This document shows positions 26,687 to 36,181 of a stretch of 64,000 nt of DNA, piece after piece. Where the stretch lies: assembly GCF_001625575.1 (NCBI RefSeq), contig NZ_AUXV01000067.1, forward strand, positions 186,001-250,000, read 5' to 3'. The notes under the pieces were generated by a model. The model did not search any database, was not told the DNA's origin, and saw only the letters and a list, made by a program, of their open reading frames with translations. Source of the DNA: Pseudoalteromonas luteoviolacea S2607. GTDB lineage: Bacteria; Pseudomonadota; Gammaproteobacteria; Enterobacterales; Alteromonadaceae. Made by a program: the position numbers and the translations under genes. Numbering within the stretch: position 1 is the first letter of the stretch; every line of letters starts with the position of its first letter.

Positions 26687-27843
26687 GAATACTGGTTTTA
26701 TCATTTTACTTTAAACCAGACCTGTGTGCTGGATCATTTAGGACGACTGCTTTAGTGGAGCAATTAAAGCAGCAAGCAGGCGTTGAGGTTGATGTTGTCA
26801 CAACAATGCCTAACCGGTATGCCAGTTTTAATGAAGGTGCAAAAACGGAAGAAGTTGAAGGCAACGTAAGAATACGACGTATAAGCCTGCCTTCACATGA
26901 AAGCGGCATGTTAGACCAGATTAAGTCTTTCAAAACTTTTTATCAGCAGGCAAAAAAGTTGGTAAAAAATGAAGATTATGATGTGGTTTTTGCAACGAGT
27001 TCAAGATTGTTTACAGCGTTTTTAGGTGCACGAGTGGCGAAGAGCAAGAAGGCTCCATTGTATCTAGATATACGCGATATATTTGTTGATACGATTAAAG
27101 ATGTGTTGTCCCCCAAGGTTGTTTTGGTTCTAAAACCAATACTCTCTGCGATTGAAAAATACACTTTTTCTTCGGCAAAACATATTAATCTGGTATCAAA
27201 AGGGTTTGCCGGGTATTTTAATGCGCGCTACTCAAAGGTTAACTATTCTTGGTTTACAAATGGAATAGATGGTGAGTTTTTGGACTTGCCGACGGCCAGT
27301 AATGAGGCTGCATCTAATGAGAGTTCCAAACGCCTTGTTTACGCAGGTAATATTGGTGAGGGGCAAGGATTACATACGATCCTTCCAGAGTTTGCCAGCT
27401 CAGTAAATAAAGATATTCAGATTAGTGTAATTGGAGATGGTGGCCGAAAGCAGCAATTGGTTGACAGTATCTCTGATTTAACAAACTTAGAATTGTTACC
27501 CCCGGTAAACAGGCAAGAATTAATCGAAGAGTACTTAAGCGCAGATATTCTCTTTTTACACTTAAATGATTACCCAGCTTTTGAGAAAGTGCTTCCTTCC
27601 AAGATATTTGAGTATGCCGCAACGGGGAAGCCAATTTTAGCCGGTGTTTCCGGGTACGCTGCTGAATTTATAAAATCAGAAGTTTCTAATGCTGAAGTTT
27701 TTTACCCTGGTGATCATAAAGGTGCAGTAGAAGCATTGAATAAGTTAGAGTTGGCGCACACTGATAGAAGTGCTTTCATTGGAAAATATACCAGAGCAAA
27801 CATAATGAAGGACATGAGTAACTCTATCGTGGAGTTAGGGTAG
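26683..27843 (+). CDS. Family 4 glycosyltransferase (WbuB-like)
   Basis: A GT-B fold enzyme of 386 residues. The start is GTG at 26683 in a GTGA overlap with the preceding stop. It has an N-terminal acceptor half (LVLSFYFKPDLCAGSFR) and a C-terminal donor half with YAGNIGEGQGLHTILPEF and KVLPSKIFEYAATGKPILAG, the E-x7-E region of GT4. It is close to the initiating transferase and the WbpM-type dehydratase, which suggests it adds the second sugar onto QuiNAc or FucNAc. The donor is not assignable from sequence. Confidence 0.82.
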   Translation: MRILVLSFYFKPDLCAGSFRTTALVEQLKQQAGVEVDVVTTMPNRYASFNEGAKTEEVEGNVRIRRISLPSHESGMLDQIKSFKTFYQQAKKLVKNEDYDVVFATSSRLFTAFLGARVAKSKKAPLYLDIRDIFVDTIKDVLSPKVVLVLKPILSAIEKYTFSSAKHINLVSKGFAGYFNARYSKVNYSWFTNGIDGEFLDLPTASNEAASNESSKRLVYAGNIGEGQGLHTILPEFASSVNKDIQISVIGDGGRKQQLVDSISDLTNLELLPPVNRQELIEEYLSADILFLHLNDYPAFEKVLPSKIFEYAATGKPILAGVSGYAAEFIKSEVSNAEVFYPGDHKGAVEALNKLELAHTDRSAFIGKYTRANIMKDMSNSIVELG

Positions 27844-27848
27844 TTATC

Positions 27849-28784
27849 ATGAGTAAGATTTTAATTACTGGCTATTCAGGATTTGTGGGTGGTCACTTAT
27901 TAAATGCACTAGGCACTTTAGAAAATGTTAATTTACTTGGACGCTCCACACCTCCAAAATGTCATCGACATTTAAAAGCAAGTATCGACCCTCATTCCGA
28001 TTATTCGTCGGTGTTACAGAGCGTTGATGCTGTTGTACACATCGCGGCTCGTGTACATGTGATGAGTGATACCGCGCAGAACCCGCTGGAAGAATTTAGA
28101 CTAGTTAACACTGCAGGGACTCTTAATCTCGCGAGACAAGCTGCGAAGGCTGGTGTGAAACGCTTTGTATTTGTGAGCTCAATTAAAGTAAATGGCGAAA
28201 GCACGACTGAAAAACAAGCTTATAGTGCTATGGATAAACCAAGTCCAGAAGACCCATATGGTGTATCCAAGGCTGAAGCCGAAGAACAGTTGCTAGCCTT
28301 GAGTAAAGAAGTTGGTATAGAAGTCGTCATCATTCGCCCACCGCTGGTTTATGGCGAAGGTGTTAAAGCTAACTTTGCATCTTTGATGAAACTCGTTGGC
28401 AAAGGCCTCCCTTTGCCATTTAGAGCGATCAACAAGAATAAACGGAGCTTAGTGTCCGTATATAATTTAGTCGACCTGATTAAAGTATGTATTGATCATC
28501 CTAATGCGGCTGGACAAATTTTCTTGGTAAGTGATGGCGAGGATGTGTCGACAGCTGAGATGGTTGCAATGATGGCTAAAGTACAAGAAAAACCGAATTT
28601 ATCTATCCCAATACCTAATTGGTGTTTTAAAATGGCAGGTAAATTTTTCTCAAAAGAAGACATTGTCGATAGATTGACTGGGTCTTTGCAAGTAGATATA
28701 ACACATACAAAAAATACGCTTAGCTGGTGCCCACCATATTCGATGGAACATGGGTTTCGATTGGCATGTAAGCAGAAAAACTAG
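27849..28784 (+). CDS. NAD-dependent epimerase/4-ketoreductase (WbpV/WbpK-like)
   Basis: A 311-residue extended SDR with GYSGFVGGHL at residues 7-16, VHIAARVHVMSD, VSSIKVNGEST and the catalytic YGVSKAEAE (YxxxK). Its place directly before a small phosphosugar transferase and a WbpM-type dehydratase matches clusters in which it reduces UDP-4-keto-6-deoxy-GlcNAc to UDP-QuiNAc or UDP-FucNAc, the sugar loaded first on undecaprenyl phosphate. Which epimer is made cannot be told from the sequence. Confidence 0.82.
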   Translation: MSKILITGYSGFVGGHLLNALGTLENVNLLGRSTPPKCHRHLKASIDPHSDYSSVLQSVDAVVHIAARVHVMSDTAQNPLEEFRLVNTAGTLNLARQAAKAGVKRFVFVSSIKVNGESTTEKQAYSAMDKPSPEDPYGVSKAEAEEQLLALSKEVGIEVVIIRPPLVYGEGVKANFASLMKLVGKGLPLPFRAINKNKRSLVSVYNLVDLIKVCIDHPNAAGQIFLVSDGEDVSTAEMVAMMAKVQEKPNLSIPIPNWCFKMAGKFFSKEDIVDRLTGSLQVDITHTKNTLSWCPPYSMEHGFRLACKQKN

Positions 28785-28793
28785 GAAATCAAC

Positions 28794-29342
28794 ATGATTC
28801 GCATACTCGATTTTTTCTTCGCACTGTTCGGCTTGCTATTTGCCTTGCCGTTTTTGGTTATTTTATATGTAATTGGCCTGTTTGACACGGGCTCACCTAT
28901 CTTCACTCAAGAAAGAGTGGGTCGTAATAAAAAGCCATTTACGCTGGTGAAGTTTAGAACCATGAAGGTAGATACTGCGTCTGTTGCTAGCCATTTAGCG
29001 AGTACCTCTTCAATTACGCCATTTGGTGGGTTTCTTCGTAAAACCAAACTAGATGAATTACCGCAACTTTGGAATGTATTAAAAGGTGAAATGAGTCTGG
29101 TAGGCCCGCGTCCGGGGCTCTTCAATCAAGAAGAATTAACTAAGGCAAGAGATGCTAAACGAGTGTTTGATGTAAGACCTGGCATTACTGGCTTGTCTCA
29201 GGTGAATGAAATAGATATGTCTACACCCGAGCTACTAGCAAAAACAGATAGACAAATGTTAGACACATTAAACCTTGCTAATTACTTTAAGTACATTTTA
29301 ATGACTGTAAGCGGAAAAGGTAGCGGAGACCGCGTTAAGTAA
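28794..29342 (+). CDS. Initiating phosphosugar transferase (PglC/WcaJ catalytic-domain type)
   Basis: Transfers sugar-1-phosphate from a UDP-sugar to undecaprenyl phosphate, starting the repeat unit. The 182 residues comprise only the catalytic domain. There is one N-terminal re-entrant membrane helix (FFALFGLLFALPFLVILYVIGLF), then KFRTMKVDT, KLDELPQLWNVLKGEMSLVG and PRPGL, the bacterial sugar-transferase signature. The compact size is that of monotopic PglC-like enzymes. It follows the 4-ketoreductase gene by 9 bases. Likely substrate: UDP-QuiNAc or UDP-FucNAc. Confidence 0.88.
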   Translation: MIRILDFFFALFGLLFALPFLVILYVIGLFDTGSPIFTQERVGRNKKPFTLVKFRTMKVDTASVASHLASTSSITPFGGFLRKTKLDELPQLWNVLKGEMSLVGPRPGLFNQEELTKARDAKRVFDVRPGITGLSQVNEIDMSTPELLAKTDRQMLDTLNLANYFKYILMTVSGKGSGDRVK

Positions 29343-29467
29343 TACAATAAGTGGTCATAATATTGACAGCTTGTTAAGCACTGCTAAATGACAGTTGGCA
29401 GTTTATTGTGTATCATTTTAAAAGTAACTCATCGATAATAAGATGTATATTAGTTCAAGGATTTACA

Positions 29468-31417
29468 ATGGATAGTTGGTTCAATTCTATTTTAAGGGCC
29501 TCTCGCTCAAAAAAGCGTCTTATTACTTTGGTCATTGACACCGTTTTTATTGTAAGTGCGTTTTGGTTGGCACTGATTGTACGCCTTGATAGTTTGCAGC
29601 CACTGTTTGAAGTTGGAAACTGGTTGTTATTATCCGTTGTACTGCCATGTAGTTTATTCGCTTTTGTGAACTTAGGTTTGTATCGGGCTGTACTGCGTTA
29701 TGTTGGTGCACATGCTGTTGGTGCGATAGTCATAGGTACTATGATTAGCACAATCGTACTAGTCCTTGCCTCGTTTTTCACTCATGTCGGCATTCCGCGT
29801 ACTATGCCCATCATATATGCATGGTTACTTATTCTAGCCGTTGGTGGCTCTCGCATTGTGGTGCGTGCGTTAGTAGGACGTATGGCCACGGTAAATAAAA
29901 CCCCTGTTGTTATCTATGGAGCAGGTTCTGCGGGCAGGCAGCTTTCACCGGCAATTGGTGCGGGTGACGAATATTATGTTAGTGCATTTATTGACGATGA
30001 TAAGTCTAAACAAGGCGCTATCTTACAGGGTATTCCGGTTATTGCCTTTGATGGTATCTTTAGTCTTATTGAAAGAAATAAGGCCAAGAAGGTTCTATTA
30101 GCTATGCCAAGTGAGAGTCGAGCCCGACGCAGAGAGATACTTGCTCAATTGGAAAACTTACCTGTTGAGGTATTAACAATTCCAGGTATGGTTGACGTGG
30201 TAGAAGGGCGAGCGAAGCTTGACGAAATCAAAGATGTCGAAATCGAAGACCTTCTAGGTCGAGATCCCGTGTCACCAAAAGGCGATTTGTTAAATGCCAA
30301 CGTGAAAGGCAAATCTGTAATGGTCACGGGAGCTGGTGGTTCAATTGGTTCCGAGCTATGTCGCCAAATAATCAAACAGTCACCAAAAAAACTCGTGCTA
30401 TTTGAACTCACCGAGTTTGCTTTGTACTCAATAGAGAAAGAGCTAAGCGAGCTGATCCGCAGTCAAGAACTCGATATTGAACTAATTCCTATCATGGGCT
30501 CTGTGCAACATATCAACCGCTTAGAAAATTGTATGCTCGCATTTGGCGTTCAAACTGTCTACCATGCCGCGGCTTACAAACATGTTCCTTTGGTTGAGCA
30601 CAATGTTGTTGAAGGTGTCAGAAACAACGTTTTTGGTACTTACTACTCAGCAAAAGCAGCGATTAATGCAAAAGTTGAAACCTTTGTTTTAGTGAGTACA
30701 GACAAAGCTGTACGCCCCACCAATGTCATGGGTACTACAAAACGTATGGCTGAACTTTGTTTACAGGGTCTTGCGCAAGGTAAAGAAAGTGGCAAGCACA
30801 GCACGCGCTTTTGCATGGTTAGATTCGGTAATGTGCTTGGTTCTTCAGGCTCGGTTGTGCCGCTGTTTCGCAGACAAATTAAGGAAGGGGGTCCGATCAC
30901 CCTTACACACCCTGATATCACAAGGTTTTTCATGACTATACCTGAAGCCGCTCAACTGGTTATTCAAGCTGGTGCAATGGGTAAAGGGGGAGATGTGTTT
31001 GTTCTGGATATGGGCGAGTCTGTAAAAATAAAAGATTTAGCTACCAAAATGGTGCATTTATCAGGTCTTGAGGTTAAAAGTGAAGCGAACCCTCATGGAG
31101 ATATTGAAATACAATGTACGGGATTACGCCCAGGTGAAAAGCTCTATGAAGAGCTTTTAATTGGGGACAATGTAGAGCGGACAAGCCACCAGAGAATTAT
31201 GACTGCAAAAGAGGTAATGCTGCCACTACCAGAGTTAAATGTCTTTTTAGATGCAATGGACAAAGCCTGTCATAACTTTGAGCATGAGAAAATCCGTCAG
31301 CTACTTCTGGATGCCCCTACAGGGTTCAATCCGACAGATGGCATATGCGACCTAGTATGGAATGCTAGAAAAGAGCATCTAGGCTTTGAAGATGCGAACG
31401 TTGTTAGCTTTAAGTAG
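29468..31417 (+). CDS. wbpM: Membrane nucleotide-sugar 4,6-dehydratase (WbpM/Cap-type)
   Basis: Makes UDP-4-keto-6-deoxy-GlcNAc from UDP-GlcNAc. ATG 29468 has AAGGA at good spacing, giving 649 residues (WbpM is about 665); an earlier in-frame GTG at 29408 has none. Four N-terminal membrane helices occupy about residues 15-140. Two Rossmann domains follow: VVIYGAGSAGRQL, then VMVTGAGGSIGSELCRQI. The active-site triad uses NVMGTTKRMAEL, with Met in place of the usual SDR Tyr, as is typical of this group. It is the last gene before a clear terminator. Confidence 0.93.
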   Translation: MDSWFNSILRASRSKKRLITLVIDTVFIVSAFWLALIVRLDSLQPLFEVGNWLLLSVVLPCSLFAFVNLGLYRAVLRYVGAHAVGAIVIGTMISTIVLVLASFFTHVGIPRTMPIIYAWLLILAVGGSRIVVRALVGRMATVNKTPVVIYGAGSAGRQLSPAIGAGDEYYVSAFIDDDKSKQGAILQGIPVIAFDGIFSLIERNKAKKVLLAMPSESRARRREILAQLENLPVEVLTIPGMVDVVEGRAKLDEIKDVEIEDLLGRDPVSPKGDLLNANVKGKSVMVTGAGGSIGSELCRQIIKQSPKKLVLFELTEFALYSIEKELSELIRSQELDIELIPIMGSVQHINRLENCMLAFGVQTVYHAAAYKHVPLVEHNVVEGVRNNVFGTYYSAKAAINAKVETFVLVSTDKAVRPTNVMGTTKRMAELCLQGLAQGKESGKHSTRFCMVRFGNVLGSSGSVVPLFRRQIKEGGPITLTHPDITRFFMTIPEAAQLVIQAGAMGKGGDVFVLDMGESVKIKDLATKMVHLSGLEVKSEANPHGDIEIQCTGLRPGEKLYEELLIGDNVERTSHQRIMTAKEVMLPLPELNVFLDAMDKACHNFEHEKIRQLLLDAPTGFNPTDGICDLVWNARKEHLGFEDANVVSFK

Positions 31418-31490
31418 TTTATAATTATAGTGTGCGCAGCGTTAATAGAGATAGCTATATCGGTGCGCTTACTAACAGGTACATCTAGAA

Positions 31491-31530
31491 AAAGGCTTAT
31501 TGGAATTTCAGAATAAGCCTTTAGTTTTTT
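31491..31530 (+). terminator. Intrinsic terminator after wbpM
   Basis: AAAGGCTTATT (31491-31501), a 10-base loop and AATAAGCCTTT (31512-31522) form a perfect 11-base-pair stem followed by AGTTTTTT. It closes the polysaccharide biosynthesis transcript ahead of the YjbH-like gene. Confidence 0.85.
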
Positions 31531-31654
31531 GAGTGGCTTTAGGACTGTGGTTAGGTATTTTGTATTTCGGCCTTTTATACAAGCTCTAACATGCAGTTAG
31601 GTTTACTTAAAGCCTTCTATTAATAATAATTAATTACCTTTTGGACCTTGGAAC

Positions 31655-33772
31655 ATGTCTAAATTTTTCCCCTTGTTTTTATCAAGTTTAACGATTGTCT
31701 CGGCCCCAAGCTTTTCTGAAGAAAACCTCAATAAATATCAGACCTTTACGGGATTCTCTGGATTGATAAATACGCCAAATTCTGAGGTCTTAAAGCATGG
31801 CTTTTGGGACATTGGCTACAATAATATGCTGGATTACAGAGGCATAAACTTTGTTGACGGGCACAATATCGTCTTTTCTACAGGTTTGTTTGATGGTCTA
31901 GAAGTCAGTGGCTTAATTGCCAGTAATAGCATGAACGACAGTCTGTTCGATCCCTCTGTACACTCTGAAGAGGGGAATCAAATGCGGGACCTATCGTTCA
32001 ATGTAAAGTACCAAATTCCGCTCATACCAAAAGAATGGTTTAGCCTGAGCCTAGGCAGTAAAGATATTGGTGGTGCTGAAAACAAGTACAAAACTCATTT
32101 TGTTGTCGCATCAAAAGAATGGCGTGATTTTCGATTTTCATTGGGAGCAGGAGCCAGTGACCATGAAACTGGGATGATGAATGGTGCCTTTGGTGGTGTT
32201 GAGTGGGCACCATTAGATTGGTTTGCATTGCAAGTAGAGCATGATGCGGCTGCTGTAAACGCCGCTGCACGTGTTACGGTGCCAAAAGAGTGGTTATTCG
32301 ACCTTGGCCAATTGACATTAACAAGCCGCTTTTACAGTAGTTCAGATGACTCCGCAGAAGATGTTTATTGGGGAGTTAACTTTACAGCACCATTCTCTGA
32401 TGAATACCACCCCGCGCGTAAAAAGGTGTTAGCTGCACCAGCGCCGATTGTAGATAATCGTACGGTGTCGCGTGTGACTCCGCCTGCATCGACCTCGAGT
32501 GATGTTCAAAAAGACCAGCAAAAAAGTAAGTTAGAGCGCAGTCAAAGTACGCTTAAATCAGATATGAATAAACTTGCACGCAAGCTGAGAAATGTGCTTA
32601 TTGCAGATGGCTTTGAATCAGTTCGCGTTGGTTTTAATCAGCGGCCGACAGTTGTTGTGTCTTTTGAAAATTCGGTTTTCAATCGAAATGAAGTTGACGC
32701 ACTAGGCTTAGTTGCTGGGCGAATTACTGAAGTATTCGCGCAAACCAATGCTCAGTTTGTATTGCAGCTTAAAAACCATGGTCTGCCTATGTTGGCGCTG
32801 TCGGGTGATGTAGCAAGTTATGACCGCTTCATTAAGCACAATGAAAATCCAGTTGTAAAAGCGAAGTTAGGCGCTATGCGCAGTATTGGTGGTATTTCTT
32901 GGGTTGGTCTAGAAAGTGCGAATAGCCCTTACTTTAAACCTAGAGTTACTATCAGCCCAGAAGTGAACTCGACTCATGCAACAGAGTTAGGTGTATTGGA
33001 TTACTCACTAGCAATACGTGCGGATGTAACAGTACCAGTTTGGAAAGGGGCAGGCTTTAACTTGTCAGCTCAAACGGTGGTGGCAGAAAGTGACGATTAT
33101 GAAAATAGTGGTGCCTTTAATGACCGCTCTGTAGACAACGGTGTAAGCAATGCCTTTTTCTATCAGACCTATCAGTTGCCATGGGGGATATACAACCAAA
33201 CCAAAATTGGCTACTTTAAAGAGTTTCATAAGTATACTGGTATTATTAATGAAACAGCTTGGGTTAGTCCACAAGGAAACCACAAAGTAACAAACACTTA
33301 CGGTTTTTTTGATTACAAAGATTATGACTCAGATAGAGACTACCATACAGTTGAATACCAGTATAACTGGGTTGAAAAAGACATTAGCTTCCATGTTACC
33401 GGTGGTAAGTTTTGGCGTAAAGATAGTGGCTTCAAGGTCGAGACGCGATTCTGGTTTGGTGACAGCTATGTAGCTTTGTATGGGGAGGACACCAATGCAC
33501 AAGTGGCAGGCGTTGCATTGAGTATTCCACTATCAAAACGTAAGAGTATGAATGTGACTAGGTTTGGTCAGGTGAAAGGGAATCATGCTTGGCGACATCA
33601 AGTTGGTTCACGTGTAGGCAGTGATAGTAATTACTTGGTCTATCAACAGGCTTATACACCAAAGACTGATATAAGCCTCAATAGAAGCTTCTTTAATCAA
33701 GGTCGTAGTTCTGTCGATTATATCTACACAAACTTACCTAGACTCAGAGAAGCCTACCTAACACACAGGTAA
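31655..33772 (+). CDS. YjbH-family outer-membrane polysaccharide protein
   Basis: A 705-residue exported beta-rich protein with signal peptide MSKFFPLFLSSLTIVSAPSFS. It has the YjbH start FTGFSGLINTPNSEVLKHGFWDIGYNN and repeated amphipathic beta strands to the C-terminus (for example TVEYQYNWVEKDISFHVTGG). YjbH proteins accompany exopolysaccharide export in enteric bacteria with yjbEFG; those partners are absent here. It has its own 237-base upstream region after the wbpM terminator. It probably helps polymer emerge at the outer membrane. Confidence 0.8.
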   Translation: MSKFFPLFLSSLTIVSAPSFSEENLNKYQTFTGFSGLINTPNSEVLKHGFWDIGYNNMLDYRGINFVDGHNIVFSTGLFDGLEVSGLIASNSMNDSLFDPSVHSEEGNQMRDLSFNVKYQIPLIPKEWFSLSLGSKDIGGAENKYKTHFVVASKEWRDFRFSLGAGASDHETGMMNGAFGGVEWAPLDWFALQVEHDAAAVNAAARVTVPKEWLFDLGQLTLTSRFYSSSDDSAEDVYWGVNFTAPFSDEYHPARKKVLAAPAPIVDNRTVSRVTPPASTSSDVQKDQQKSKLERSQSTLKSDMNKLARKLRNVLIADGFESVRVGFNQRPTVVVSFENSVFNRNEVDALGLVAGRITEVFAQTNAQFVLQLKNHGLPMLALSGDVASYDRFIKHNENPVVKAKLGAMRSIGGISWVGLESANSPYFKPRVTISPEVNSTHATELGVLDYSLAIRADVTVPVWKGAGFNLSAQTVVAESDDYENSGAFNDRSVDNGVSNAFFYQTYQLPWGIYNQTKIGYFKEFHKYTGIINETAWVSPQGNHKVTNTYGFFDYKDYDSDRDYHTVEYQYNWVEKDISFHVTGGKFWRKDSGFKVETRFWFGDSYVALYGEDTNAQVAGVALSIPLSKRKSMNVTRFGQVKGNHAWRHQVGSRVGSDSNYLVYQQAYTPKTDISLNRSFFNQGRSSVDYIYTNLPRLREAYLTHR

Positions 33773-34236
33773 CAGCCTTTCTTTGATCTTCAGCTGACAC
33801 AGGTCCCACACAGATTTGTGTCAGTTGATACACAGGCTCTAAATTCATCTATTAGCCATCCAATGATAAAATAGTCTTGGTTCATAGCTCTCTTCTTAGC
33901 ATCGCCAATTTTATTTTCGCTTATCAACTCAATAAACTTAGCTACGTCCCTATAAGTATTGATATAACAAACCTAGTACACGGTGCGCGTATTTTATATT
34001 AGTGCAAGGTTCAAAGGGTATAAAAATCGAAGCAGTGCTGATAGAGCCACACAGGAGATATTTAAAGAGGTATAGACTATCCTGATTTCAAACGCTCGTG
34101 TTTGAGCTGCCACGTAAGCTATATACGTCAGCCATTTGTGCAGATACAGTTATTGAAATAACAAAGTGTGGGGTCTTTCAGTTATTCTTGATTTTATAAG
34201 GAAGCTAAAGAATGGTTGTTTAAATGCAGGAACAGA
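33773..34236. other. Intergenic region after the polysaccharide locus
   Basis: Convergent space between the YjbH-like gene and the lipoprotein gene. It contains the hairpin at 33791-33827 and otherwise AT-rich sequence in which I see no gene, tRNA or repeat. Confidence 0.6.
33791..33827 (+). terminator. Hairpin downstream of the YjbH-like gene
   Basis: CAGCTGACACA (33791-33801) and TGTGTCAGTTG (33817-33827) pair over 11 positions with one G-U, around a 15-base loop. There is no U tract after it, so it may be an mRNA 3'-end stem or Rho-assisted site rather than an intrinsic terminator. Confidence 0.4.
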
Positions 34237-34268
34237 AAGAAAAAAGCTGCGATTATGATCGCAGCTTT
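34237..34268 (-). terminator. Intrinsic terminator for the lipoprotein gene
   Basis: AAAGCTGCGAT (34243-34253) and ATCGCAGCTTT (34258-34268) form an 11-base-pair stem with a 4-base loop. Read on the - strand it is followed by TTTTTTCTTT-like sequence, 21 bases after the stop of the gene at 34290. Confidence 0.88.
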
Positions 34269-34289
34269 ATGTTCAGTTTACTTAAATTC

Positions 34290-35945
34290 TTAGCTACCAG
34301 AACCAGAAACTTCTTCGAACTGACAGTTGCTACGTCCAACATTGAACGATACTGCTTCACCGTCAGCAGCTACGAATGTAGGTACTGTTAGAGATGCGTC
34401 GCCTACATCAACACCTACTGGAATTACTGATACTTCATATGTTGCACCAGAAACAAGACCAGTTAGAGCGTATGTACCGTTTGAGGTTTCAGCAGCAATT
34501 AGAGGTGCTTTACCTGCTTGGTTGTAACGTACAAGTGCACCAGTGAAGTCAAGCTGAGTGTCTGCTTGGTCAGTGTTGCTACATGTATACGTTAGGCTGA
34601 AATCTTGGTTCACGTAAGTAACAGGAGATGTAACTGGTATAGTTACGTTACCACAAAGGTTTGCGTTAGTTTCGCTACCCCAAACGTTACCATTAGCATC
34701 CACAACACTAACATTTGCAGATGAGTTCACTGTGATGCCATTTTTAGCAGCTTGGTCTGCCGCGTAAAGCGTACCAGAAGCAGAAGTAATAACTTCATTT
34801 AGCGCTAAACGGTTTGAGCGGACTTGTAAGAATAAGCCAGCTGCAGGAACGCTCACATTCGTACCAGAAAGCGTGAATGTAACAGCTTCAGTACAAGCAG
34901 CTACTCTTTCTACAGGTACGAAGCTTGAGAAGTGGTTAGTTTGGAAGCTAGTTGGGAAGTTAGTACCAACTTTTTCACCTACAGTTGCTACAGTGTCATT
35001 GTTTGCGCTGTCTTGTAGTTTAGTCCACTGTGCTTTCGTTTCATCGTATGTATATACGTCGAACGTGTTGCCTTGTGCTAATTCATTGTCTTCAGCTGTT
35101 CTGTAAGTATCAGGAATGTCAGTCGTTACAGTAATTGCTTCAGATAGTTGCTTAACAGCTGTTGTTGTATCACCCTGCGTAGCTGTGATGTTTACAGTTA
35201 CAACTGCAGCTGGTAATAAAACTTCATCAGCACTTGCACTGTTCAAACCACCAGGGATGATGCTAGCCGCGCTAGCAGCTGTGTCAGCAGCGTCTAACTC
35301 AGCTGTAACAACTTCAACGTTTACGGAACCTGCGATTGCTTCACCAGCTGCATCTTGTAATTCAACCGTTGCAGGAATTACTAGTGATGCACCAGCGCCA
35401 TCAGCGTTAGTGTCAACTGTAAGATCAGTTGTCAGCTTACCTTCTGCTGTTTCTAGGTTTGTTTCAGTTTTAACAGAAGCTTGCGCTGCGCTAACTAGGT
35501 TAACAGCAACGTTTACTGTACCGTCACCAGCTAGGCTAACTACACTTGCATTTGCTAGATAGTTTTCAGCCGTGATAGCCAGCGTGATAGTCTCTAGGTT
35601 CGCATCGTCTTTGATTTTGAAAGCAAAGCTACCATCAGCAGAAGTTTGCGACGTGATATCTGCACCAGCAAGGTCAGTTACATTCGTAGAAGCTACACCA
35701 GCTTCAAAGAATGAAATCGTAGCATTATCTACCGAATCACCAGATGCGCTGTCAGTAACTGTTACTGAAACGTATGAAGATAGTGCTGCAGGTGTGTCAG
35801 GAGTTGGAACTTTTACTGTACCCGGATCTGGATCTGGCGGAGTTACAGTAACATCGTTGTCATTATCGCTGAAACAGCCAGCTAAACTTACTGTTAAACC
35901 CAATGCTAGGGCAAGTTTAGTTAGCTTGAAATTTTTATTTCCCAT
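34290..35945 (-). CDS. Large secreted lipoprotein with Ig/carboxypeptidase-regulatory-like domains
   Basis: A 551-residue protein starting at the ATG at 35945, which has AAGGT at proper spacing; an in-frame ATG 28 codons upstream adds only a non-signal sequence. The lipobox is SLAGC with the acylated cysteine at about residue 24, followed by an acidic DNDND stretch and a Pro-rich linker. The body is rich in Ala, Val, Thr and Asn. The first domain (SVTVTDSASGDSVDNATISF...TSADGSFAFKI) looks like a carboxypeptidase-regulatory fold. A middle part ends in TNHFSSFVPV, and a C-terminal domain holds paired cysteines. The function is unknown; an adhesive or structural surface role is possible. Confidence 0.75.
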   Translation of the reverse strand: MGNKNFKLTKLALALGLTVSLAGCFSDNDNDVTVTPPDPDPGTVKVPTPDTPAALSSYVSVTVTDSASGDSVDNATISFFEAGVASTNVTDLAGADITSQTSADGSFAFKIKDDANLETITLAITAENYLANASVVSLAGDGTVNVAVNLVSAAQASVKTETNLETAEGKLTTDLTVDTNADGAGASLVIPATVELQDAAGEAIAGSVNVEVVTAELDAADTAASAASIIPGGLNSASADEVLLPAAVVTVNITATQGDTTTAVKQLSEAITVTTDIPDTYRTAEDNELAQGNTFDVYTYDETKAQWTKLQDSANNDTVATVGEKVGTNFPTSFQTNHFSSFVPVERVAACTEAVTFTLSGTNVSVPAAGLFLQVRSNRLALNEVITSASGTLYAADQAAKNGITVNSSANVSVVDANGNVWGSETNANLCGNVTIPVTSPVTYVNQDFSLTYTCSNTDQADTQLDFTGALVRYNQAGKAPLIAAETSNGTYALTGLVSGATYEVSVIPVGVDVGDASLTVPTFVAADGEAVSFNVGRSNCQFEEVSGSGS

Positions 35946-36045
35946 GATTTTTACCTTTTCCTTTAAATACAAGTAAACTGAGAGTTTTAAACTAATCAAT
36001 TGCAGATGTAAGACAGCCTTGCCCTGCACGCAAATTAGTGATTAG

Positions 36046-36074
36046 AGGATAAGCGTACATTAAATGTTCGTCAA
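36046..36074 (-). promoter_or_regulatory. Strong sigma-70-like promoter for the lipoprotein gene
   Basis: On the - strand TTGACG (36069-36074), a 17-base spacer and TATCCT (36046-36051) match the -35 at 5 of 6 and the -10 at 4 of 6, with ideal spacing. The start would lie near 36039, leaving a leader of about 94 bases before the ATG. Confidence 0.6.
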
Positions 36075-36181
36075 GTGAACTGTTCTAACTTTATCCAAAA
36101 ATTCACTTTTAATAATAACACATTGATCTCAAATTGGGATCTGAACTTCAAAATGTTAAAAAAACAATAATATTGCTGTCA

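Noticed and set aside
35116..35976. Two long + strand frames (about 148 and 134 codons) opposite the lipoprotein gene
   Set aside because: They mirror the Ala/Val/Thr-rich coding of the - strand gene, have no ribosome binding sites, and the - strand product has a clear lipoprotein signal, promoter and terminator.
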